Source: Deltaproteobacteria bacterium (GTDB taxonomy: Bacteria > UBA10199 > JADGCS01). From it: DNA of 64,000 nucleotides. Positions 9,199 through 18,111 of this stretch are shown here, in pieces. Both the position numbers and the translations under genes were made by a program. Under the pieces are notes generated by a model. That model searched no databases. It was not told where the DNA came from and worked only from the letters and a program-made list of their open reading frames with translations. Numbering within the stretch: the first letter of the stretch is position 1; each line of letters starts with the position of its first letter. The stretch spans positions 19,935 to 83,934 of the forward strand of contig JACKPK010000008.1 in assembly GCA_024233595.1 (NCBI GenBank), read 5' to 3'.

Positions 9199-10110
9199 AT
9201 GAGACAAGATTATTACAAAATATTGGGTGTTGCTAAAACCGCTAGCAAAGATGACATCAAAACAGCTTTTAAAAAACTGGCACGTCAGTATCATCCCGAT
9301 TTGAACCCCAATGACGCCGAGGCCGAAAAAAAATTCAAAGAGGTTTCTGAGGCCTACGAAGTTTTGGGCGATGATAAAAAACGCAAACAGTATGATCAAA
9401 TGGGTTCATTCAATTTTGGTTCGTCTGGTCCTAAAAATCCTTACTCGCAAAATTACTGGCAATCGGTGCAATTTGACGATGTCGATTTAGAAGATATCTT
9501 TGGAGACATCTTTGGTTTTGGTGGCCCCAAGCGTGGGCAACGGGCCGGACGCACGCAGTACCGTCCACCAAACCGTGCTAAAAATGGTGCCGATATCGAA
9601 TGGAGTTTGCCAATCGATTTTCTAGACGCGGTCAATGGCTGCGAAAAACAAATCCTTTTGCCCGATGGCAAAAAGGTCAAAGTCAAAATCCCTGCGGGTG
9701 TTGATACAGGATCCAAAATCCGTTTATCCGGAAAAGGTCACCCAGGTGTGGCAGGTGGTTCGGCAGGGAATCTCATCATTGTCACTCAGGTCAAAGAGCA
9801 TCCTTATTTTAAACGCGATGGCGATGACATTCATTTGGATGTTGACTTAAGTTTAGCGGAAGCCCTTAAAGGTGCTAAAATTCAAGTGCCCACACTCACT
9901 GGCACCGTGCAGCTCACTATTCCCCCCAAAACGCAAAGCGGTCAAAAGATGCGTCTCAAAGAAAAGGGCGTGAAGAATCTTAAAACCGGCACCAAGGGTC
10001 ATCTCTATGTGCATTTGCTGGTTAAAATCCCAGATGATCTCAGTGCAGAAGAAATCGAGCAGATTGTTAAAATTATCGAAAATAAAGAGAGCATTGAACG
10101 TGCTTGGTAG
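9199..10110 (+). CDS. cbpA: DnaJ-family co-chaperone, CbpA type
   Basis: The protein has an N-terminal J domain (residues 1-65) with the HPD triad in QYHPDLNPND, a Gly/Phe region (about 75-120), and the two beta-sandwich substrate-binding domains typical of DnaJ C-termini. The four-Cys zinc centre of DnaJ proper is absent, so it belongs with CbpA/DnaJ class II. It would stimulate DnaK ATPase. Start: ATG at 9199, immediately before the J domain (RQDYYKILGV); a TTG at 9181 would add six residues. clpB follows on the same strand, suggesting a protein-quality-control cluster. Confidence 0.9.
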   Translation: MRQDYYKILGVAKTASKDDIKTAFKKLARQYHPDLNPNDAEAEKKFKEVSEAYEVLGDDKKRKQYDQMGSFNFGSSGPKNPYSQNYWQSVQFDDVDLEDIFGDIFGFGGPKRGQRAGRTQYRPPNRAKNGADIEWSLPIDFLDAVNGCEKQILLPDGKKVKVKIPAGVDTGSKIRLSGKGHPGVAGGSAGNLIIVTQVKEHPYFKRDGDDIHLDVDLSLAEALKGAKIQVPTLTGTVQLTIPPKTQSGQKMRLKEKGVKNLKTGTKGHLYVHLLVKIPDDLSAEEIEQIVKIIENKESIERAW

Positions 10111-10144
10111 GACAGCAGGACTCATTCTTTAACAAGAACACAGC

Positions 10145-10172
10145 TTGCCAAATCAAAAAATGCCATTATCTT
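10145..10172 (+). promoter_or_regulatory. weak promoter candidate for clpB
   Basis: TTGCCA (10145-10150) and TATCTT (10167-10172) are 16 bases apart, 32 bases before the clpB start. GAGGAAA just before the ATG is the ribosome-binding site. Confidence 0.35.
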
Positions 10173-10203
10173 TTCCTTAACCAAAAAACTTTGAGGAAAA
10201 TGT

Positions 10204-12783
10204 ATGAACTTTGAACGCTACACACAAAAAGCCCAAGAAGCCATAGCCGGAGCGCAACGTTTGGCTTTAGAAAGTGGTCACCAGCAGATTTTGGGTTGGC
10301 ATCTTTTGCGCGCCTTGCTGAGCGAACAAGATGGTGCAGTGCAACCTTTGTTAAAAGCCATGTCGGTTTCTGTTCCTGCTTTATCAAAAAAAGTTGATGA
10401 AGAACTTCAAAAGCTCCCTCAAGTTTCTGGTGGTGGTGGCCAGTACTTATCGCAAGATTTACAATTGGTTTTTGCCGATGCTGAAAAACAAGCGAGTGAT
10501 TTAAAAGACGATTACACCAGCACGGAACACATTTTATTGGCTTTATCTCAAAGTAAAAAAGACCCCGCTGCAAAAGCCTTGCAAGAAGCGGGTGTGTCTA
10601 AAGACAAACTTTTGCAAGCCTTGCAAAGCATTCGAGGAAACCAAAGAGTGACTGATCAAAATCCCGAAAACAAATACCAAGTTTTAGAAAAGTACACCAC
10701 AGACCTGACAGAGCGTGCCCGTGCTGGCAAATTGGATCCTGTGATTGGGCGCGATGAAGAGATCAGGCGTGTCATTCAAGTTTTATCACGACGAACAAAA
10801 AACAACCCTGTCCTCATTGGGGAGCCAGGAGTGGGTAAAACAGCCATTTCCGAAGGGCTTGCGCAACGCATTGTCTCTGGCGATGTTCCCGATACGCTCA
10901 AAAACAAACGCATCTTAGCTTTAGATTTGGGTAGTCTGCTGGCTGGCACTAAGTTTCGTGGAGAATTTGAAGACCGACTAAAAGCAGTTGTTAAAGAAGT
11001 GTCTTCAAGCAATGGTGAAATTGTTTTGTTCATTGATGAACTGCACACCTTGGTTGGTGCAGGGAAAACTGATGGTGCCATGGATGCCAGCAACATGCTC
11101 AAGCCCGCTTTGGCACGTGGTGAGTTACGCTGTGTTGGAGCCACAACGCTCAATGAGTACCGCAAGTACATCGAAAAAGACGCTGCTTTAGAGCGTCGCT
11201 TTCAACAAGTTTATGTTGGCGAACCCAGTGTGGAAGACGCCATTGCGATTTTGCGTGGCTTAAAAGAGCGCTACGAGGTGCATCACGGCGTGCGCATTCA
11301 AGATGCCGCCATTGTGGCCGCGGCCACTTTATCGCACCGCTACATTGCGGATCGCTTTTTACCAGACAAAGCCATTGATCTCATCGACGAAGCGGCTTCC
11401 AAGCTGCGCATCGAAATCGCTTCCATGCCGCAAGAGATCGACGAGATCGAACGCAAAATCATTCAGCTTGAGATCGAGCGTCAGGCTTTAAAAAAAGAAA
11501 AAGACGACGCGAGTGTGGCACGCTTGAGTAAACTAGAAGAAGAGTTGGGTAATTTAAAAGAGCAAAGCACCGCGCTCAAAGCTGTTTGGAACAAAGAAAA
11601 AGAGGGCATCACCAAAATCAATTCTCTTAAAGAAGAAATTGAATCCACTAAAATCCTTGCCGAACAGGCTGAACGCGAGGGTGATTACAACAAAGCGGCT
11701 GAGCTCAAGTACGGCCGGTTGCACGCTCTTAATCAAGAGTTAGAAGAGTTACAAAAAAACAATGCCGCTGAGGCTGGTGAAAAACGCATGCTCAACGAAG
11801 AGGTGCGAGAAGAAGACATTGCCGAAGTGGTGTCGCGTTGGACCGGCATCCCGCTTTCAAAAATGTTAGAGAGCGAAGCCGAAAAACTTTTAAAAATGGA
11901 AGATCGCTTGGGTGAATCGGTGGTTGGTCAACCAGATGCCATCGAAAAGGTCAGTAACGCGGTTCGCCGTTCGCGTGCGGGTTTGCAGGACGAAAATCGA
12001 CCCATTGGTAGCTTTTTATTCTTGGGCCCAACAGGTGTTGGTAAAACCGAAACCGCCAAGAGTTTAGCCGAATTTCTTTTTGATCAAAAAGACGCCATGG
12101 TGCGCATTGATATGTCTGAGTTCATGGAAAAGCATTCGGTCGCACGTCTCATTGGAGCCCCTCCAGGTTATGTTGGTTATGATGAAGGTGGTTACTTGAC
12201 AGAAACCGTGCGCCGTAGACCTTACGCGGTGATTCTTTTAGACGAGATCGAAAAAGCACACCCGGATGTTTTTAACATTCTTTTACAAATACTGGATGAC
12301 GGACGCTTGACCGATGGCCAAGGCCGCACCGTTGATTTTAAAAACACGGTCATCATCATGACCTCTAACATTGGCAGTCATTATATTTTAGAAGAGCGTG
12401 ATGCGGCCAAGCGTGAAGAAAAAATCAACGAGGCCTTAAAGCAGGCTTTTCGTCCTGAATTTTTGAACCGCATTGATGACATTGTGTTCTTTAATGCCTT
12501 GGGCCAAGAAGAAATCCGCTCCATTGTCGATATTCAGTTAAAAGGTTTGCGTGAGCGTTTGGCAAGCCGCCGCATTGGCTTAGAGTTAACTGATGAAGCC
12601 AAAGATCATTTGGCACAAATTGGTTTTGACCCTGACTTTGGGGCGCGTCCCTTAAAACGGGTGATTCAAAAGAACCTGCAAGATCCTTTGGCACAGCAAC
12701 TTTTAAAAGGCGAAATCAAAGACGGCAACACCGTGCTTGTTGAGCTCAAAGATGGCCAGCTTGTTGGGAAAGTAGAAAATTAA
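10204..12783 (+). CDS. clpB: ATP-dependent disaggregase ClpB
   Basis: ClpB is a hexameric AAA+ chaperone that rescues aggregated proteins with DnaK. The 859 residues contain the N-domain (about 1-145), the first AAA+ module (Walker A GEPGVGKTA, Walker B VLFIDELHTLVGAG), the coiled-coil middle domain (about 405-525) and the second AAA+ module (GPTGVGKTETAK, LDEIEKAHPDVFNILLQILD). Full length without anomalies. It is the last plus-strand gene of this cluster; its 3' end overlaps the convergent glycosyltransferase gene by 38 bases. Confidence 0.97.
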   Translation: MNFERYTQKAQEAIAGAQRLALESGHQQILGWHLLRALLSEQDGAVQPLLKAMSVSVPALSKKVDEELQKLPQVSGGGGQYLSQDLQLVFADAEKQASDLKDDYTSTEHILLALSQSKKDPAAKALQEAGVSKDKLLQALQSIRGNQRVTDQNPENKYQVLEKYTTDLTERARAGKLDPVIGRDEEIRRVIQVLSRRTKNNPVLIGEPGVGKTAISEGLAQRIVSGDVPDTLKNKRILALDLGSLLAGTKFRGEFEDRLKAVVKEVSSSNGEIVLFIDELHTLVGAGKTDGAMDASNMLKPALARGELRCVGATTLNEYRKYIEKDAALERRFQQVYVGEPSVEDAIAILRGLKERYEVHHGVRIQDAAIVAAATLSHRYIADRFLPDKAIDLIDEAASKLRIEIASMPQEIDEIERKIIQLEIERQALKKEKDDASVARLSKLEEELGNLKEQSTALKAVWNKEKEGITKINSLKEEIESTKILAEQAEREGDYNKAAELKYGRLHALNQELEELQKNNAAEAGEKRMLNEEVREEDIAEVVSRWTGIPLSKMLESEAEKLLKMEDRLGESVVGQPDAIEKVSNAVRRSRAGLQDENRPIGSFLFLGPTGVGKTETAKSLAEFLFDQKDAMVRIDMSEFMEKHSVARLIGAPPGYVGYDEGGYLTETVRRRPYAVILLDEIEKAHPDVFNILLQILDDGRLTDGQGRTVDFKNTVIIMTSNIGSHYILEERDAAKREEKINEALKQAFRPEFLNRIDDIVFFNALGQEEIRSIVDIQLKGLRERLASRRIGLELTDEAKDHLAQIGFDPDFGARPLKRVIQKNLQDPLAQQLLKGEIKDGNTVLVELKDGQLVGKVEN

Positions 12784-13675
12784 AATACCCCTCCAACTCT
12801 TCAATAATCGCATCCCAACGACGTTTCACATTCGGGTAACGGTATTCTTCAAATAACTTGGGATCGCAGTTGTATTTTTTGTTTCCAGCGAGTGCGCTGG
12901 TGATGTTTTGCAGATCAAACTCAACTGTGCCTTGGCCCATTTTAAAACAGTTAAAACCTGGGTCTAAGTAATCGGCCAGACCACCGTTAACGCTAGAAAA
13001 CACCTGGCAGCCACAGGCCATGGCTTCAATGGGGTGCAAGCCAAAGCCTTCGCTCACACCTTTTTCGCTCCAATGATCGGTGGAATCATAAAGATAAATT
13101 TTGCTGCGTTGGTAAAGATCAATCAAGTTCTCTGCAAAGGATTCGACGACATGCACTTTGTAAATTTTTTGCAGCACGGGCACGATGATGTCAGATAAAT
13201 AAGTACTGGCTTTGCGCTTTAAAAACAAAACGTCGATATCGCGCTCATTGTTGGCGTCGCAAAAATCATGGCTCAAGAGATTTGGTAAATAAAACACAGG
13301 AGCGTGCGGAGCCTTTTGTCCCCAATAGCCCATGGTTTGTCTGCTCACGCACAAGATGGGGATGGTTTCTGGGATGGTGAAATCATAGCCAGCGCTGTGC
13401 GCGTGATACACCAGATTTTTATGCTGCAAGCGTTTGCTCAACTCGGCAATGTGCCAGCCCCAACTCATGATGTAAATGCCATTTTGGAATTCAGGGGCCT
13501 CGCTTTTGAGAACATCATCCAAAAACAACACGCCGTCTTGGCGTTCTTCGTAGGTGATGACATGCGCTTTGTGATCTTGCTGCGCCACGGCGAGTGTTTT
13601 GAGTTCTGCCCAAAGGCCTCCACCTGCGTAACGAGCACCGGTTCCTGGGAGTAAAAAATAAATTTGTCTGTTCAT
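12746..13675 (-). CDS. glycosyltransferase-like protein (GT4-type C-terminal fold)
   Basis: The 309-residue cytoplasmic protein starts with a donor-independent N-terminal Rossmann region (IYFLLPGTG, GGGLWAELKTLA). It ends with a GT-B nucleotide-sugar domain, marked by SEGFGLHPIEAMACGCQVF and then NGGLADYLDPG; the E(x7)E motif region is recognisable. Sugar and acceptor are unknown, presumably cell-envelope polysaccharide. The gene overlaps the start-side neighbour, a small lipoprotein, by four bases (ATGA), so they are co-translated. Its last 13 codons lie over the end of clpB. Confidence 0.8.
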   Translation of the reverse strand: MNRQIYFLLPGTGARYAGGGLWAELKTLAVAQQDHKAHVITYEERQDGVLFLDDVLKSEAPEFQNGIYIMSWGWHIAELSKRLQHKNLVYHAHSAGYDFTIPETIPILCVSRQTMGYWGQKAPHAPVFYLPNLLSHDFCDANNERDIDVLFLKRKASTYLSDIIVPVLQKIYKVHVVESFAENLIDLYQRSKIYLYDSTDHWSEKGVSEGFGLHPIEAMACGCQVFSSVNGGLADYLDPGFNCFKMGQGTVEFDLQNITSALAGNKKYNCDPKLFEEYRYPNVKRRWDAIIEELEGYFNFLLSQQAGHL

Positions 13676-13947
13676 GATTTCCTCTTGGTTCTGCGCGCCT
13701 TTTTGACTTTGTGGCTTTCGGCGGCTTCGATTTTGGCCTCGTCATCGTCTTCTTTTTTTAATTTTTTATACGTTTTGTAACGTCGGTACTCGGCTTTTTC
13801 TTCTAAGGAGTAATCATCGATGTCTTTTTTGGTGTTGCCTCTAAAAATAGCACCAAAGCTAGAAAAGCCCTCGCGCAAGCCGGCGCAGGAACCCAACACA
13901 AAGAGGCATAAAATCGCTAGAAATGTTCCTTTTAAACGCTGTTGCAT
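13672..13947 (-). CDS. small lysine-rich lipoprotein
   Basis: About 91 residues. The N-terminus is a lipoprotein signal ending in the lipobox VLGSC, and the mature part is highly charged (EEKAEYRRYKTYKKLKKED, then KKARRTKRKS). I recognise no family. The ATG at 13947 is preferred; a GTG at 13971 would add eight residues and overlap the divergent gene. It is coupled by an ATGA overlap to the glycosyltransferase and probably anchored to the inner or outer membrane. Confidence 0.65.
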   Translation of the reverse strand: MQQRLKGTFLAILCLFVLGSCAGLREGFSSFGAIFRGNTKKDIDDYSLEEKAEYRRYKTYKKLKKEDDDEAKIEAAESHKVKKARRTKRKS

Positions 13948-13977
13948 TCGCACCAAATCCCTTTTAATCACGTTGTG

Positions 13978-14844
13978 ATGAGCAAAATGACGACAATCTG
14001 CCTTATTTTAAACGTGGTTCTGATCAGCCTGTTTGGCTCTTTTGTTTGTGCTTCCGAGCTAAGCTCTGACGGCAGTTTACGCCTGTACAGTTATCACCTC
14101 AATGAATTTTTGGAGATTCGTTATAAAGATGCCAATGGAGATTGGTTGCCCGAAGCCGAAAAAAAATTGAATCAGCTCTTGCGCTCACGCGCAGACGATC
14201 AAACCATTAAGATTGACCGCAAGCTCATTGCCTTCATTGATCATCTGCAAGATCATTTTGAAGCCGACACCGTAGAGGTCATCAGTGGTTTTCGTAGCCA
14301 GGCTTTTAACAAGCAGCTTAAAGACAGTGGTCGAAATGTCGCAAACGAAAGTTTTCACACCAAAGGCCAGGCCATGGACATCCACCTTGACGAGATTCAA
14401 GAAGACACGCTCAGAGATTACGCCTTAAAACAACAAAAGGGCGGCGTTGGCTATTATGGCAATTTGCTCATGGTGCACATTGACACAGGACCTGTTCGCA
14501 AATGGTCGGGTGGCGATTTTAAAAACAACACCGCGATTGGCATTTTTAACGACAAGCACCCCGGGACAGCGCGCAGTGACCAGTTGTTTTACAAAAGTCA
14601 GCAAATCCTACATTTGCAGTTAAATGGATTTGAACAAGAGCACTCGCTTCGGTTAGAGGTTTTTCACCGCGGAAAATGGCTCACACAGCGCGATTTAAAA
14701 CAAGAGCTGGGCAAAGAAAACACACACTCTTTCCCCATTTCTGTTTTGCAAGAGGGCTTTAAAAAATTTGGCAAGTTTCGCTTTGTGTTGATCGATAAAA
14801 ACGGGGCACAGCAAAGCAATGAATTTTATATCAAACGCATATAG
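13978..14844 (+). CDS. DUF882/M15-like peptidoglycan peptidase
   Basis: A signal peptide (ICLILNVVLISLFGSFVCA) is followed by a YcbK/DUF882 domain (about residues 30-185). The zinc-ligand motifs of the D-Ala-D-Ala carboxypeptidase fold are present: SGFRSQAFN, SFHTKGQAMDIHL with His and Asp, and MVHIDTGPVRKW with the second His. These enzymes act on cell-wall peptides. The C-terminal 100 residues are extra and form a beta-rich domain I do not recognise. Start at 13978 (ATG); an ATG at 13987 is also possible. trpE follows 9 bases later. Confidence 0.82.
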   Translation: MSKMTTICLILNVVLISLFGSFVCASELSSDGSLRLYSYHLNEFLEIRYKDANGDWLPEAEKKLNQLLRSRADDQTIKIDRKLIAFIDHLQDHFEADTVEVISGFRSQAFNKQLKDSGRNVANESFHTKGQAMDIHLDEIQEDTLRDYALKQQKGGVGYYGNLLMVHIDTGPVRKWSGGDFKNNTAIGIFNDKHPGTARSDQLFYKSQQILHLQLNGFEQEHSLRLEVFHRGKWLTQRDLKQELGKENTHSFPISVLQEGFKKFGKFRFVLIDKNGAQQSNEFYIKRI

Positions 14845-14853
14845 GGATTTCAC

Positions 14854-16353
14854 GTGATCAAACCCAAACTCAGTCATGATGAGTTTTTAACTCTCTCGCA
14901 AGATTTTGACATCATCCCACTTTACGTGGAGTTGCCGGCCGATGTCGACACACCCGTTTCGGCTTTTATGAAAATCCGAACAGGCACCGGTGATTTTCTT
15001 TTTGAATCAGTTGTTGGTGGCGAAAAATGGGCGCGCTACAGCTTTTTAGGAACAGAGCCGCAATCTTTAATTCGTCTGCAAGGATCCGAGTGGTTGCTTA
15101 GCAAAGCCGGAGAAAAGCCACAAAAAATCCCGGTGGATTCAGAACGTCCTTTGAGTGTTTTGGAAGATCTTTTAGGAAATGAGCGCGTGTATTTTGACGA
15201 GCGCTTGCCGCGATTCTTTGGTGGTTTTGTGGGTGCCTTTGGCTTTGAAATGGCCAAGCGCTTCGAGCCAAGCATCGGGCAGAGCAAAACCGTAAAAAAT
15301 CAGCCCGATCTTTTATTCATGCAAACAGACACCGTGCTTATTTTTGATAACCTCCGACAAGCTTTGTTGGTTGTGGCGACCATCAACACAAAGAATCAAA
15401 ACAAAACCCAAAAAAGTGAATCCTACAAACAAGCGCTTGCTAAAATAGAGCACCTCACACGTGTGATTCAAAATCAGAGTTTAGAAAACCCTTACACACA
15501 CAAAGCGTTCACCATAAAAAAAGAATCACAAAACTTAACCCAGCAACAATACCAAGACATTGTCACAAAAGTACGCCACTACATCGAAGCGGGCGATATT
15601 TTTCAGGCTGTGTTGTCCTTGCGTTTTGATTTAGAAACAACAGGGGTTGATCCTCTTGTCATTTACCGTGCCATCCGAAGCATCAACCCGTCTCCTTATA
15701 TGTATTATTTGGGTTTTGATGATGTTGCCATTGTGGGCGCTTCGCCCGAGGTTCTCATGCGTTTGGAAGAAGGTCATTTGGAAGTGCGTCCCATTGCGGG
15801 CACACGCAAACGCGGGCGCAGCGAAAAAGAAGACCTGGCTTTAGAAAAAGAACTTTTGAGCGATCCCAAAGAAAAGGCCGAGCACGTGATGCTGGTTGAT
15901 TTGGGACGCAATGACGTTGGGCGGGTTTCCAAAATAGGCAGCGTTCAGGTTGATGAGCAAGAAATCGTGGAGCGCTACTCGCATGTCATGCATTTGGTCA
16001 GTCATGTGTCGGGTGAATTGGCGCAGGGCAAAAGTGTTTTTGATGCGATCGCGGCAACTTTTCCTGCAGGGACATTGTCAGGGGCACCTAAGATTCGCGC
16101 CATGCAAATCATCGATGAATTAGAGCCCGATGCGCGTGGCTTTTATGGCGGGGCTGTGGGCTACATTAGTTATTCCGGAAACGCTGATTTGGCGATCGTG
16201 ATCCGCACGGCTGTGATTCATGGTGCCACCGTGAGTTTGCAAGCGGGTGCTGGCATTGTTTACAACTCTGATCCACAAAAAGAATACGAAGAGTGTTTGA
16301 ACAAAGCAAAGGCCATGATGAGCGCAATCAAAAGTGAGGCGGGGCATGCTTAA
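14854..16353 (+). CDS. trpE: anthranilate synthase component I
   Basis: TrpE makes anthranilate from chorismate in tryptophan synthesis, with TrpG supplying ammonia. The 499 residues match the family. The N-terminal feedback domain is followed by the chorismate-binding domain with RPIAGTRKRG, DLGRNDVGRV, the HLVSHVSG segment, TFPAGTLSGAPKIRAM and GGAVGYISYSG. The start codon is GTG. The gene overlaps trpG by 8 bases, so the subunits are translationally coupled. No trpDCFBA genes follow; the operon continues into isoprenoid genes instead. No leader peptide or attenuator is visible because only 9 bases precede it. Confidence 0.95.
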   Translation: MIKPKLSHDEFLTLSQDFDIIPLYVELPADVDTPVSAFMKIRTGTGDFLFESVVGGEKWARYSFLGTEPQSLIRLQGSEWLLSKAGEKPQKIPVDSERPLSVLEDLLGNERVYFDERLPRFFGGFVGAFGFEMAKRFEPSIGQSKTVKNQPDLLFMQTDTVLIFDNLRQALLVVATINTKNQNKTQKSESYKQALAKIEHLTRVIQNQSLENPYTHKAFTIKKESQNLTQQQYQDIVTKVRHYIEAGDIFQAVLSLRFDLETTGVDPLVIYRAIRSINPSPYMYYLGFDDVAIVGASPEVLMRLEEGHLEVRPIAGTRKRGRSEKEDLALEKELLSDPKEKAEHVMLVDLGRNDVGRVSKIGSVQVDEQEIVERYSHVMHLVSHVSGELAQGKSVFDAIAATFPAGTLSGAPKIRAMQIIDELEPDARGFYGGAVGYISYSGNADLAIVIRTAVIHGATVSLQAGAGIVYNSDPQKEYEECLNKAKAMMSAIKSEAGHA

Positions 16354-16930
16354 ATCAATTTTACTGATCGATAATTTTGACTCCTTCACCTTCAATTTGG
16401 TGCAGTACCTGGGTGAGCTTGGAGCTCAAACCAAAGTAATTCGCAACAACGAATGGAGTAGCGATCAGATTCAAGAGTTTAAACCTGATGGCATTGTGAT
16501 TTCGCCTGGGCCATGCACGCCTGATGAAGCCGGTATTTCGGTTGAAGTGGTGCAAAAATTTGGTGCATCGATTCCCATCTTGGGTGTGTGCTTGGGGCAC
16601 CAGAGCATTGGGCAAGCCTATGGTGGCAAAGTGATTCGCGCGCCAGAAATCATGCATGGCAAAACCAGCAAGATCACTCACAATAACCAGGGTGTGTTTT
16701 GCGGTTTAGAAAATCCTTTTGTGGCAACGCGCTATCACTCTTTGATTGTCGATCAAAAAACATTGCCAGACTGTTTGGAAATCACCGCGCAGGTTGGCGA
16801 TTTGATCATGGGCCTTAAACACAAAACGCATCCTGTGCAGGGCGTGCAGTTTCACCCCGAAAGCATTCTCACCACAGCGGGGTTAGATCTTCTTAGGAAT
16901 TTTTTGAATCAAAAGAAAGAAGGCTGTTAA
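16346..16930 (+). CDS. trpG: anthranilate synthase component II (glutamine amidotransferase)
   Basis: This class I glutamine amidotransferase of 194 residues has LLIDNFDSFTFNLVQYL at the start, the oxyanion motif SPGPCTPDEAGIS, the nucleophile Cys in ILGVCLGHQSIGQAYGG and the His-Glu pair in GVQFHPESILT. It supplies NH3 to TrpE and could also serve PabB, since TrpG is often shared. The ATG at 16346 lies inside the trpE end; an in-frame GTG at 16334 is less likely. The stop overlaps the ispD start by one base. Confidence 0.95.
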   Translation: MLKSILLIDNFDSFTFNLVQYLGELGAQTKVIRNNEWSSDQIQEFKPDGIVISPGPCTPDEAGISVEVVQKFGASIPILGVCLGHQSIGQAYGGKVIRAPEIMHGKTSKITHNNQGVFCGLENPFVATRYHSLIVDQKTLPDCLEITAQVGDLIMGLKHKTHPVQGVQFHPESILTTAGLDLLRNFLNQKKEGC

Positions 16931-17631
16931 TGGATTCGCAATCGGCATCGATTCACGTGATTTTGCCCGCGGGTGGTTCTGGCACGCGCTTTGGTGGTAA
17001 AACCAAAAAACAATTTTTAGAGATCGCTGGCAAAAGCATTTTGGATCACACCGTGCAAAAATTTTTATCGGCGGCGCAAGTCAAAGACATCACCTTGGCT
17101 GTGCCGAAAGAATCTGTTCAAGAATTACGTCAACACTGGCAAAACGAGCACCGCGTGCGCGTTGTGAACGGAGGCTCCAGCAGAGCTGAATCGGTCTACA
17201 ACGGTTTTTGTTCGATCGACATCACACACCCGCATCAAGTGGTTTTGGTGCACGATGCTGTGCGCCCTTTGTTGAGTTTAGATCTTATCGACCAGATCGC
17301 CAAAGCCACCAGGCAATGGGGAGCGGTTGTGCCTGGTTTACCGGTCACTGACACCATCAAAATCATTTCAGAAAAAGGCTTGGTGGTGAACACGCCAAGT
17401 CGCAGCAGTTTAAGAGCCATTCAAACACCGCAGGGTTTTCAGGCCGAGGTTTTGCAGAAGGCCTACAAAAAAATCACCGAGAGGGCCGCTGCTTATACAG
17501 ACGAAGCCATGCTTGTGGAGGCTTGTGGCTTTGAGGTGCGCGTGATTGATGGCGAAGAAAATAATTTTAAAATCACGCGACCCGAAGATTTAGAAAAGGC
17601 CGAAAAATTATTACAGGAGTGGGGAACATGA
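16930..17631 (+). CDS. ispD: 2-C-methyl-D-erythritol 4-phosphate cytidylyltransferase
   Basis: IspD joins CTP to methylerythritol phosphate (step 3 of the MEP isoprenoid pathway). The 233-residue protein has the nucleotide-binding start ILPAGGSGTRFGGKTKKQFL, then VLVHDAVRPLL, the VPGLPVTDTIK segment and RAIQTPQGFQ, with TDEAMLVE near the C-terminus. It is tightly packed between trpG and ispF (4-base overlap with ispF), giving a trpEG-ispDF-cysS operon. Confidence 0.95.
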   Translation: MDSQSASIHVILPAGGSGTRFGGKTKKQFLEIAGKSILDHTVQKFLSAAQVKDITLAVPKESVQELRQHWQNEHRVRVVNGGSSRAESVYNGFCSIDITHPHQVVLVHDAVRPLLSLDLIDQIAKATRQWGAVVPGLPVTDTIKIISEKGLVVNTPSRSSLRAIQTPQGFQAEVLQKAYKKITERAAAYTDEAMLVEACGFEVRVIDGEENNFKITRPEDLEKAEKLLQEWGT

Positions 17632-18083
17632 CAAACTTTCGCATTGGACAAGGTTACGATGTGCATCAATTTGCAAACGAACGCCCATGTATCATTGGTG
17701 GTGTGACATTTGATCACCCGCAAGGCTTGGCGGGACACTCCGATGCCGACGTGCTTTTGCACGCCATTTGTGATGCTTTTTTGGGCGCGATCAACGCAGG
17801 CGACATTGGTGACCATTTTCCACCCGGCGACCCGGCCTGGAAGAATGCTGATTCCAAAAAATTACTCACGGCCTGTTACGATATGGTCAAAGCAAAAGGC
17901 TTTGCGTTGGGCAATTTGGACAGCACAATTATTTGCGAAGCGCCAAAAATAAAAAAACGGCGCGCTGAGATCAGACAAGGATTGCGGGCTTGCTGGGCGT
18001 AGAGGAAGATGTTATTTCGATCAAAAGCCACCACGGAAGAAAAATGGGATTCACTGGCCGAAGAGGGCATTAAAGCCCGTTAG
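17628..18083 (+). CDS. ispF: 2-C-methyl-D-erythritol 2,4-cyclodiphosphate synthase, frame disrupted near the 3' end
   Basis: IspF cyclises the IspD/IspE product in the MEP pathway. The start RIGQGYDVHQF, GGHSDADVLLHAICDA-type metal motif (here AGHSDADVLLHAICD) and GDIGDHFPP are intact. After residue 120 the frame fails: the conserved ending (LGVEEDVISIK, then GFTGR, then EGI) can be read only by switching frames at about 17,990, 18,025 and 18,060. Because the motif order is correct, I regard these as one-base sequencing indels in a functional gene. The stop is taken as the TAG at 18081. Confidence 0.85.
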
Positions 18084-18111
18084 CCACTGTACTGATCAAG
18101 AAAGCCTGACT

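Noticed and set aside
14820..14860. Trp leader peptide or attenuator before trpE
   Set aside because: Only nine bases separate trpE from the upstream gene, with no run of Trp codons or hairpin pair.
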